From CBDCYS01 sp965226245 (GTDB taxonomy: Bacteria; Acidobacteriota; Terriglobia; Bryobacterales; UBA6623), in assembly GCA_965226245.1 (NCBI GenBank), contig CBDDCL010000015.1, positions 1,488,001 to 1,552,000 of the forward strand: a DNA stretch of 64,000 nucleotides. Direction: 5' to 3'. Shown here in pieces: positions 1 through 6,441 of the stretch. Below the pieces are notes generated by a model. It had not been told where the DNA came from. It worked only from the letters and a program-made list of their open reading frames with translations, and did no database searches. Position 1 is the first letter of the stretch; the number at the start of each line of letters is the position of its first letter. The position numbers and the translations under genes are program-made.

Positions 1-613
1 AGGCCGGGAAGGGCGCTTCGCCGCTGGGGTGCGCGGTTCGCACCTGGCTGACGGAAAGAGCACGAAACTGTTCGACACTTGACGGAAAGGGAGGCTGAAG
101 CTCAGGCGCCACGGGCACGCCCCAGCCGTCGAACAGATGGCAAGATCCGCAGGCGCCGACTCGGGCGGCGTCGAAGAACAGCGCGCGTCCTGGATGGTTC
201 AGCCAGGGGCGGTCAGGATCCAGTTCCTTGGTCTCTTTCGCCGTCGCACCTTGTAGCGAAATCACGTAGGAAACGACGGCTTCCAAATCTTCTACCGGCA
301 GTTGCTTTTCCCAGCCCGGCATGGCGGTTTCGGGGATGCCTTGGCGGGTCACCTCAATGACGTAGTCGCGCTTGAATCCGCGCTCGGCCAAGGCCGGGGC
401 TCTGCCCGCTTTGCCTTGGTCCCCGTGGCAATTCTGATTGGCGCAGGACTGGGCGTAGATCGTGCTGCCTATGGAAATCTCTCTCCTGCCCTGCGGGGAC
501 GCGGTGGAGCAAGCTCCCACAGCGACAAAGAGCAGACCGGCATGGAACAGCGATCGGCAGGCGCGCCTTGTGGCGCGCTCCATGAATTCGAGTTGCCGCG
601 AGCGGCGGGTCAT
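1..613 (-). CDS. Secreted c-type cytochrome, partial at left edge
   Basis: This minus-strand frame is open to the window edge, so the C-terminus is missing. It starts at ATG 613, which overlaps the stop of the PQQ dehydrogenase (ATGA), implying translational coupling. An N-terminal hydrophobic stretch ending in VAVGAC suggests a lipoprotein or signal peptide. Two haem c sites are visible: CANQNCH, an unusual CX4CH spacing, and CGSCH, a classical CX2CH site about 100 residues later. Family knowledge: such cytochromes take electrons from periplasmic PQQ dehydrogenases. The role as acceptor for the upstream gene is inferred from the coupling. Confidence 0.8.
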   Translation of the reverse strand, partial: MTRRSRQLEFMERATRRACRSLFHAGLLFVAVGACSTASPQGRREISIGSTIYAQSCANQNCHGDQGKAGRAPALAERGFKRDYVIEVTRQGIPETAMPGWEKQLPVEDLEAVVSYVISLQGATAKETKELDPDRPWLNHPGRALFFDAARVGACGSCHLFDGWGVPVAPELQPPFPSSVEQFRALSVSQVRTAHPSGEAPFPA

Positions 614-2286
614 TGTGCGTCCTCGGCGGGGGAGTCCTCGGGAAGCGCAAACGCAAATACCGTGGAACCGCCGCGCGGAAGGCCCACCTCCGTTAGCTCG
701 GGGAACAGTCTCAGCAGGGGGCCGGCGATCGATCCCCAGCCGCTGGGCGTCGCAATGTACTGCCGCCCGCCGGCCTCGTAGCTCACCGAGGATCCGCGGT
801 GACCCGATCCGGTTTGAAAGCTCCACAGCTTCTTTCCCGTGCGGGCGTCGAGGGCAAAGAAGTCGCCTTCCGGGTCGCCCGTGAAGATCAGGTCGCCTGC
901 AGTCGCCAAAACGGACGCCAGCAGGAAGTACTTGTAAGGGTAGGTCCAGCGCTTTTTGCCGCTGACAGGTTCGAAGGCGGAGATCGACGAATAGTTCTCC
1001 AGACCTTCGGGCTTTCTCATCCTCCAGAAGCCTCCCGTGTACGTCTTGCCTTCTTTCGGCGGCTGTTTGCGGACGAACATGTCATTGCACAGGCTTATTA
1101 TGGGGGCGTAGAGCAAACCGGTCCGTGGCGAGTAGGCCGCCTGGTTCCAGCTCTTGGCGCCGTAGACGCTGGGGCAGATGAAGGCGGGTTTTCCGGGTCT
1201 TGGCTCGTTGCGGCCGACCAGCGTGCCGTCCTCCGTGATGCCCTGTACCCAGTTCATACCCTCGGCGAACGGCCAGGTTTTCACCAGCTCTCCGTTGGTG
1301 CGGTCGAGAACAAAGGTATATCCCGTTTTCGTCACGTGCACGAGGAGTTTACGAGTTTGGCCGCGCACGGGCAGGTCGACGAGGATGCACTCGTACGCTG
1401 CGTCGTAGTCCCAGACGTCGTGCGGCACTTCTTGGTAGTGCCATTTCAATTTGCCGGTATCGGCGTCGAGGGCGACAACGCTGGCGGAATAGAGGTTGTT
1501 TCCCTTGCGCTCGTCTCCGCCCATGTCGGCGGCGGCGTTGCCGATGCCCCAGTAGATGAGATCGAGCTGGGGATCATAGGAGCCGGTCATCCAGGCGGCG
1601 GCTCCGCCGTATTTCCAACTGTCGCCGGACCAGGTCTCGTGGCCGGGCTCGCCGGGACCGGGAATGGTGTAGAAACGCCATGCAAAGCGGCCGGTCTTGG
1701 CGTCGAAGGCCGTTAGGTAGCCGCGATGGGCGGAGTCTCCGCCGGTACCGCCGACCACGACCTTGTCTTTGACCAGCAGCGGCGCAGCGCTGATGTTGCA
1801 GCCGCACTGTTTCACGTCCTCTACCGAGACGTTCCAGACTTCTTGGCCGGTCTTCTGATGGATCGCAACCAGGTGGTTGTCGTGCGTTCCCATGAAAACG
1901 AGCCCATGGCCGACTGCAACGCCGCGATTTTGACTGCTGTAGGGCACGCGGCCCTTTGGGTCACCGTAGCGGTATTTCCACAGAACCTTGCCCGTGGCCG
2001 CGTCCAAGGCGTAGACCCAATTGCGAGACGTGGAGACATACATGACGCCGTCGATGACGATCGGCGTGGCTTGCAGGCCGCCCTCGTAGTCGCCGGTTTG
2101 AAAGGCCCAGGCGGGCGTGAGCTTACCGACGTTCGCGGTGTTGATCTGGTCTAGTTGGCTGTAGCGCCAAGCGGCGTGAGTCCCGCCGTAGCTGGGCCAG
2201 TCCGGGCCAGTGCCCTGGGCGAAAAGGCAGGCGGTCGACAGCAGGGCTGCGATGCAGAGTTTTCGAACAGGGAGGCCTCGGTGCAT
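610..2286 (-). CDS. PQQ-dependent alcohol-type dehydrogenase, periplasmic
   Basis: A 558-residue quinoprotein of the methanol/ethanol/glucose dehydrogenase beta-propeller class. Residues 1-23 form a signal peptide (LCIAALLSTACLFAQ). The first blade motif is WPSYGG, and tryptophan-docking repeats of the form ALDAATGKVLW recur through the protein. Catalytic-loop residues W292-D293-Y294-D295 carry an extra Asp two residues after the presumed catalytic Asp, which in XoxF-type enzymes marks lanthanide binding. C161-G-C163 could form the disulfide seen near PQQ. The frame stays open upstream into an antitoxin remnant, but the signal peptide and the promoter at 2308-2337 support ATG 2286. It is coupled to the cytochrome c at 613. 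The substrate cannot be read from the sequence. Confidence 0.88.
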   Translation of the reverse strand: MHRGLPVRKLCIAALLSTACLFAQGTGPDWPSYGGTHAAWRYSQLDQINTANVGKLTPAWAFQTGDYEGGLQATPIVIDGVMYVSTSRNWVYALDAATGKVLWKYRYGDPKGRVPYSSQNRGVAVGHGLVFMGTHDNHLVAIHQKTGQEVWNVSVEDVKQCGCNISAAPLLVKDKVVVGGTGGDSAHRGYLTAFDAKTGRFAWRFYTIPGPGEPGHETWSGDSWKYGGAAAWMTGSYDPQLDLIYWGIGNAAADMGGDERKGNNLYSASVVALDADTGKLKWHYQEVPHDVWDYDAAYECILVDLPVRGQTRKLLVHVTKTGYTFVLDRTNGELVKTWPFAEGMNWVQGITEDGTLVGRNEPRPGKPAFICPSVYGAKSWNQAAYSPRTGLLYAPIISLCNDMFVRKQPPKEGKTYTGGFWRMRKPEGLENYSSISAFEPVSGKKRWTYPYKYFLLASVLATAGDLIFTGDPEGDFFALDARTGKKLWSFQTGSGHRGSSVSYEAGGRQYIATPSGWGSIAGPLLRLFPELTEVGLPRGGSTVFAFALPEDSPAEDAQ

Positions 2287-2300
2287 GGTGGCTGCCGTCG

Positions 2301-2337
2301 CTGTACAATTGTACAGGAACCTTGCGTGCCGAGCCAA
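2301..2337 (-). promoter_or_regulatory. Promoter with palindromic operator for the PQQ dehydrogenase
   Basis: On the minus strand, -35 TTGGCT (2337-2332) and -10 TACAAT (2313-2308) are 18 bp apart. A perfect 16-bp palindrome, CTGTACAATTGTACAG (2301-2316), covers the -10 box. The leader to ATG 2286 would be about 15 nt. The palindrome could bind a dimeric repressor; the protein is unknown. Confidence 0.45.
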
Positions 2338-2391
2338 CCGGACTGAGAGGCAACTTCCCGGTTCTTGGGAGATGGGTTGGCGCTCAACAAG

Positions 2392-2622
2392 GCCGCGCAT
2401 CAGGCTTTTTGGGACTGAATCCGTCCAATCCCCGGCCGCATGAGCCGCGACCTCGGCGTGCATCTGTTCGACACTCAGCGGCTTCTTTTTCGGCCGAAGC
2501 CGGACTTCACCGGCGCGATCGACGACAAAGTCGACACGGTCTCCCGGCTTGAGATTGAGTTTCCTCCGGACCTCGACGGGAATTGTGATTTGTCCCTTGC
2601 TGCTGACAGTAGCTTGCGGCAT
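2392..2622 (-). pseudogene. AbrB/SpoVT-fold antitoxin remnant, stop lost
   Basis: The first 77 codons closely match the antitoxin at 3342-3611: MPQAT, SKGQITIP, then RRKL.LKPGDRVDFV. The copy lacks about 17 residues in the middle, and a change of frame near its end removes the original stop. The frame then runs without interruption through about 35 meaningless codons into the PQQ dehydrogenase signal peptide. No toxin gene follows; homology with the other copy ends just after MRG, the toxin start. It is best read as the antitoxin half of a decayed module. A read-through fusion with the dehydrogenase is possible but unlikely to be functional. Confidence 0.7.
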
Positions 2623-2625
2623 ATT

Positions 2626-2642
2626 CCTTACTTATTGTAAGG
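2626..2642 (-). promoter_or_regulatory. Operator-like inverted repeat before the antitoxin remnant
   Basis: CCTTAC-N5-GTAAGG lies four bases upstream of the ATG. The same element precedes the intact antitoxin at 3615-3631, so it was duplicated with the module and is a likely autoregulatory site. Confidence 0.45.
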
Positions 2643-2727
2643 CGAGCACCGCGAGTTGGGAAATGAGGACGGCCCGGGTTTCGCTTGATGACCAAACGCA
2701 ACCTAGACTCTGGGAATTTTGCCGGCG

Positions 2728-2943
2728 TCAGAAAGAGAGATGCCGGCCGGCAGCCGGCTGCATCTGCTGTGTCCGCTGCGACAACTGTTCTTGCAATGCT
2801 TCCCACACTTGCTCCGGGCGGATTACGAGCATGCAGGCATGGATCTGATCGTCGCGCTTGTAGGAAGTGACGACCCCGGACGCCCGCAGCACTTTGAAGC
2901 TGCCGCCGTAGGGGCCGATGCGTCCGCTAATCGTTTCGCGCCG
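2728..2943 (-). pseudogene. Duplicated 3' fragment of waaC
   Basis: About 65 codons plus a stop (TGA 2730-2728) match the C-terminus of the heptosyltransferase at 3716-4786. Shared blocks include GPYGGSF, VLRASGVVTSYKR and ACMLVIRPEQVWEAL. The fragment lies between the intact PIN toxin gene and the antitoxin remnant, so it marks one edge of a tandem duplication. It has no start of its own. Base differences along its length suggest the duplication is not recent. Confidence 0.75.
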
Positions 2944-3342
2944 TTAGTTCAGCAAAGTAAATCCGGCGGTTGACCTTAGCGCGCGGTCGAAAGTCACTGT
3001 GTCACGGCAGCCGGCGGATTGATGAATCAACCCGATCAGATAGTCGGCGAAATCTCCGCGGCCTTCGCGGTAGAGATTCACGGCGCCACGGCATTCATCG
3101 GAGTGCTCCGCTATGACGAACTCGGATGCCAGCAGTTGCTCGACGGCGTCGGCGATTTCCGTTCGCGATCTTCCATAGCCGCTCCGCAAAACCCAACATA
3201 ACTCGCACAGCACGATGGAGGTTACGTAGAGGGTTTCACCCTGACTGGAAAGCCGCTTGACCAGACGCTCGACGATTCTCGCTTGACCTTCGTCGTCGAA
3301 AAGCACCAAGCGAAGCAGCACATTTGTGTCCGCGCCGCGCAT
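2944..3342 (-). CDS. PIN-domain toxin (VapC-like ribonuclease)
   Basis: A 132-residue PIN-fold protein, probably the toxin of a type II module that cleaves RNA. The start MRGADTNVLLRL places the first acidic metal ligand at D5. Further candidate acidic ligands lie in ELCWVL, GRGDFADYLIG and VTFDRAL near the end. ATG 3342 shares one base with the antitoxin TGA (TGATG), the usual coupling of such pairs. A longer frame begins at 3372 but would read antitoxin sequence in another frame. All expected catalytic acids appear present. Confidence 0.85.
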   Translation of the reverse strand: MRGADTNVLLRLVLFDDEGQARIVERLVKRLSSQGETLYVTSIVLCELCWVLRSGYGRSRTEIADAVEQLLASEFVIAEHSDECRGAVNLYREGRGDFADYLIGLIHQSAGCRDTVTFDRALRSTAGFTLLN

Positions 3343-3611
3343 CAACCTTTTTGGGATTGAATCCGTTTCCAATCCTCGACCGCGTGAGCCGCGACCGCGG
3401 CGTGCATCTGTTCGACACTCAACGCCTTCTGCCCAGGGCGGTGCAGAATGCCAAGCAGCGACGCCAGCGGCGCCTTTTTGGGCTGAAGTCGAACTCCGCC
3501 GGCACGATCAAGGACAAAGTCGACCCGGTCTCCGGGCTTGAGATCGAGTTTCCGCCGGACTTCGATGGGGATGGTGATCTGCCCTTTGCTCGTGATGGTG
3601 GCTTGTGGCAT
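3342..3611 (-). CDS. AbrB/SpoVT-fold antitoxin (VapB-like)
   Basis: An 89-residue swapped-hairpin DNA-binding antitoxin. The N-terminus shows the family signature SKGQITIPIEVRRKL followed by LKPGDRVDFV; the C-terminal 40 residues would bind the toxin. It starts at MPQATITS (ATG 3611), which matches the start of the other copy, rather than at the longer frame from 3791. An inverted repeat CCTTAC-N5-GTAAGG at 3615-3631 just before the start probably mediates autorepression. The gene sits directly downstream of waaC and overlaps the PIN toxin by one base. Confidence 0.85.
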   Translation of the reverse strand: MPQATITSKGQITIPIEVRRKLDLKPGDRVDFVLDRAGGVRLQPKKAPLASLLGILHRPGQKALSVEQMHAAVAAHAVEDWKRIQSQKG

Positions 3612-3614
3612 ATT

Positions 3615-3631
3615 CCTTACTGATTGTAAGG
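3615..3631 (-). promoter_or_regulatory. Operator-like inverted repeat before the antitoxin
   Basis: CCTTAC-N5-GTAAGG ends four bases before ATG 3611. It is identical in arms and position to the repeat at 2626-2642, which suggests selection or shared descent as the module's autoregulatory site. Confidence 0.45.
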
Positions 3632-3715
3632 CAAACAGCACGACAACACAAATAGGATCGCCAAACAATCTACCGGATGAGCAATGCAGGTCACGCAACC
3701 AGGGACGCTGTCGCG

Positions 3716-4786
3716 TCAAAGCAAGAGAGGCCGCCCTGCAGCCGTCTGAACCCGTGCCCGCTGCGACAACTGCGCTTGCAAAGCTTCCCATACTTGCTCC
3801 GGGCGGATCACGAGCATGCAGGCTTGGATCTGATCGCCGCGCTTATAGGAAGTGACGACCCCGGACGCCCGCAGCACGTTGAAGCTGCCGCCGTAAGGGC
3901 CGTTGCGCGTTGGGTCGGTTTGTCCGAAGATGGCCACGCCGGGAATCTGCAAAGCCGCCGCGAGGTGAAGCGGGCCGCTGTCGACTCCGACGACCGCCTT
4001 GGCGCGCCGCGTCGCGGCCAGCAAACCCGCCAGCGACGAGACATGCAGCACACAGCTTCCCTTGGGAGCTTGATTGACGATTTGCTCGCCGTAAGAGCGG
4101 TGCGCTGGGGCACAATCCATCACGAGTGGAAGACCCTTTTCGCGCCAAAGCAGCCGGGCCAGCTCGGCGTAGTGTTCGGGCGGCCACTGCTTGGATGTCC
4201 AGCCGGCAACGGGACTGGTCAGCACGTAATCGCCTTCGGGCAAACTCGCTTCGGGCTCGCCTTCGGGGAGCGGGAACACGATCGGGCCGTTGGTTCCCCC
4301 GACGGCGGTTGCCAGATCGATGTTCTGTTGCACCACATGCCGCGAGTGCGAGGCCACGCGGTTGGAGTAGAACGAGGCGGCGATGCGCTCGCGGACCATG
4401 TCACGCTCGAAGCCGAAAACGCGATCCGCGCGGCTCAGGTAAGTCACCATGGCGGACTTGAACAGTCCCTGGAAATCGATGGCGAGATCAAAGCCGCCGG
4501 CGCGAAGTTGCCGCCGCGAATCCCGGAACTTGACCCATGTGGCGATGCTCCACGGGGCACGCCGCCATTTTGAAATGACCAGCGGGAGTACGCTGTCGAC
4601 GTAGGGATTCCCCTCCAGCAGCGGGGCCCAACGCGACTCCACAGCCCACGTGATCTGGGCGCGAGGAAAACTGCATTTGAGCCGCGCAACCGCCGGCAGC
4701 GCATGAACAATGTCACCCATCGCCCCCAAGCGGACGACCAGAATCCGGCGGAATTCGTTAATCGGAACTGCGCGTTCGTAGGACAT
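3716..4786 (-). CDS. waaC: Lipopolysaccharide heptosyltransferase I (GT9)
   Basis: A 356-residue GT9 glycosyltransferase predicted to add the first heptose from ADP-heptose to Kdo-lipid A at the inner membrane. The N-terminal Rossmann motif reads ILVVRLGAMGDIVHALPAV. The C-terminal nucleotide-binding part has VVGVDSGPLHLAAAL followed by FGQTDPTRNGPYGG, the usual heptosyltransferase pattern. It overlaps the upstream nucleotidyltransferase-like gene by 29 bp. WaaC rather than another GT9 enzyme is chosen because of the GAMGDIVHALP motif and the adjacent waaF and waaA. Confidence 0.88.
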   Translation of the reverse strand: MSYERAVPINEFRRILVVRLGAMGDIVHALPAVARLKCSFPRAQITWAVESRWAPLLEGNPYVDSVLPLVISKWRRAPWSIATWVKFRDSRRQLRAGGFDLAIDFQGLFKSAMVTYLSRADRVFGFERDMVRERIAASFYSNRVASHSRHVVQQNIDLATAVGGTNGPIVFPLPEGEPEASLPEGDYVLTSPVAGWTSKQWPPEHYAELARLLWREKGLPLVMDCAPAHRSYGEQIVNQAPKGSCVLHVSSLAGLLAATRRAKAVVGVDSGPLHLAAALQIPGVAIFGQTDPTRNGPYGGSFNVLRASGVVTSYKRGDQIQACMLVIRPEQVWEALQAQLSQRARVQTAAGRPLLL

Positions 4787-5144
4787 CGCCGATGATGTCG
4801 CGAAGCGGCGGTATTTCGGGCTCGATTACCCGCGCTGGCGACAGGGAAGAGATCAACCTGTTGGCCTCGGCTTCGCCACGGATTACAACGTAGTCTACCA
4901 CCTGGAGCGCCGCTACCAGCTCGGCTCTCGCCCGGGCATCGAGCACGGTGCGCCGCGGGTTTTCGTCGCCGGCGACGAGGACAAGGAGTTCCTCGGGCTC
5001 CTGTTTTTCTTGAGCGAGCCGGCGGCAGTGCTCGGCACGCAGGATGTCGAAGGAGCCGCGAGCGATGAGAAGGCTCGCATGATCACGTCCCGAGAGGCGC
5101 TCGATTGCCTTCGAGGAATCTAGGATTTTCGATCGCGTGTCCAT
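4758..5144 (-). CDS. Degenerate RfaE2-like nucleotidyltransferase (HIGH-superfamily fold)
   Basis: A 128-residue protein placed between waaF and waaC, where an ADP-heptose synthase domain would fit. The core ARGSFDILRAEHCRRLAQ aligns with the cytidylyltransferase motif GCFDILHAGHVRYLEEA, and VVDYVVI with the later strand. However, the catalytic HxGH is changed to RAEH, and no ISSTR-like motif is seen. It may be inactive or have a changed role. ATG 5144 is preferred over an upstream in-frame start at 5198. The family assignment rests on motif alignment by eye. Confidence 0.6.
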   Translation of the reverse strand: MDTRSKILDSSKAIERLSGRDHASLLIARGSFDILRAEHCRRLAQEKQEPEELLVLVAGDENPRRTVLDARARAELVAALQVVDYVVIRGEAEANRLISSLSPARVIEPEIPPLRDIIGDVLRTRSSD

Positions 5145-5409
5145 TCCGTTGGCGAGGTGTCGATCTGTGTTGCGTTCGCGGCCGCTAGGGAGATCCATGT
5201 GGTTTCATCGCTGGACCGCTTCCTCACGCGGACGAGCCACAACCAAAGAGGGTCCAGCGGGTCGACGGGATGGAGACACAACTCCGATGAAGCGCGGACT
5301 TCCGTCCGCGCCTCTATCCGGCCGTCTGAAATTTTCTGCCACGTTTGTCGCGAATTTCATGATGCAGGTACTGACGGCCGCGGCGTGGATGGCTTGACGG
5401 GGGCACTCA

Positions 5410-6441
5410 CTAGCGGGCACTCACTAACAGCGAAAGAGCCTCGCCGACAACCTTGGAAGATGTGACGCGCTGCATGCATCGATGGTCAATCGGGCACTCC
5501 CGCAACAAGCAAGGACTGCAGTCAACAGGCTCTCTCACCACGCGGGCGCGCTGGGACACTGGCCCGGTGGCAATGTGATCGGTCGCCCCGAACACCGCCA
5601 CGGTAGGAATTCCCAGCGCGGTGGCCACATGCATCGGCCCGGAGTCGTTTGTCAGATAGAGCGTGCAAGTCGCCGCTAAATCGACAAATTCAGCCAATGA
5701 TGTCGTGCCGGCGAGGTTGTGAGCTTGCGGCCCGGCGCGATCCGCGACCCGGCCGCAAAGTTCCGCCTCTGCTTTGGATCCAAAAACCGCGATGCCGGCA
5801 TCAAGCTCGGATGCCAGTGCCGCGGCCGCTTCCGCGAAACGCTCCGGCGCCCACCGTTTTGCCCCCCCGTAGGCTGCGCCGGGACTGACTCCGATCCAGC
5901 GCTTGGCCGCAAGTTTCCGCCGCTTCCATTCTTCCCGTCCTGACTCGGCGGCCCGGCCGGCGCCGGAGAGCCGAATATCGGGACAGTCCGGAAGTTGTTC
6001 GATCAGACCGGCGCGCCGCAGAAGCTCCAAATAGTAAAATCGCTGGTGTGCCGGGAGGCGGCCTTTGGGGGGGAGGGCAATCGCATCGGTCAGCAGCGGT
6101 CCCCGGGCGTCTCTGGCGTAGCCGATGCGGCGCGGTATGCTGGCCAGCCAGGCAACGAGTGCCGCGTCAAAAGCGTTCTGCAGCAGAATCGCGCAGTCGA
6201 AGCGAGTTTGCCGGAGTTGCCCGGCCAGCTTCCATTTTCCGAACAGTCCTTGATGCCGGCCGTTATTCTCGTAGCGCAGAATCTGGTCGCAAAAATCCTC
6301 ACGCGCGTAGAGGTCCGCAACCCAAGGACGCGCCAGGAGGGTAATCTCCCATCCCGGAAACGCGCCCCGAATCTCGCGCAAAGCCGGGATCGACATCACG
6401 GCGTCGCCCAACCAGTTGGTGGTGCGGACCAAGAGCTTCAT
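5410..6441 (-). CDS. waaF: Lipopolysaccharide heptosyltransferase II (GT9)
   Basis: A 343-residue GT9 enzyme predicted to add the second inner-core heptose. It begins MKLLVRTTNWLGDAVMSIPA, the classic WaaF N-terminus. It carries GVSPGAAYGGAKRWAPERFA for sugar-nucleotide binding, LTNDSGPMHVATALG in the C-terminal domain, and the cysteine-containing tail CSPCLLRECPIDHRCM typical of WaaF. Its ATG overlaps the stop of the upstream waaA-lpxK gene by 4 bp. About 265 bp separate it from the next gene of the cluster, with no gene recognised in the gap. Confidence 0.92.
   Translation of the reverse strand: MKLLVRTTNWLGDAVMSIPALREIRGAFPGWEITLLARPWVADLYAREDFCDQILRYENNGRHQGLFGKWKLAGQLRQTRFDCAILLQNAFDAALVAWLASIPRRIGYARDARGPLLTDAIALPPKGRLPAHQRFYYLELLRRAGLIEQLPDCPDIRLSGAGRAAESGREEWKRRKLAAKRWIGVSPGAAYGGAKRWAPERFAEAAAALASELDAGIAVFGSKAEAELCGRVADRAGPQAHNLAGTTSLAEFVDLAATCTLYLTNDSGPMHVATALGIPTVAVFGATDHIATGPVSQRARVVREPVDCSPCLLRECPIDHRCMQRVTSSKVVGEALSLLVSAR

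Larger units (their letters stand above)
2392..3905. repeat. Diverged tandem duplication: waaC 3' end plus antitoxin
   Basis: Unit A (about 2392-2943) and unit B (about 3340-3905) carry the same order: waaC C-terminus, operator, antitoxin. The PIN toxin is present only after unit B; after unit A the PQQ dehydrogenase region begins. The copies differ by substitutions and an indel, so the event is old. Confidence 0.7.

Noticed and set aside
354..656. 100-codon minus-strand frame over the cytochrome c gene
   Set aside because: It is an out-of-frame shadow; the true cytochrome frame on the same strand carries both haem motifs and runs to the window edge.
799..1716. 305-codon plus-strand frame
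   Set aside because: Antisense shadow of the PQQ dehydrogenase; no motif, biased composition.
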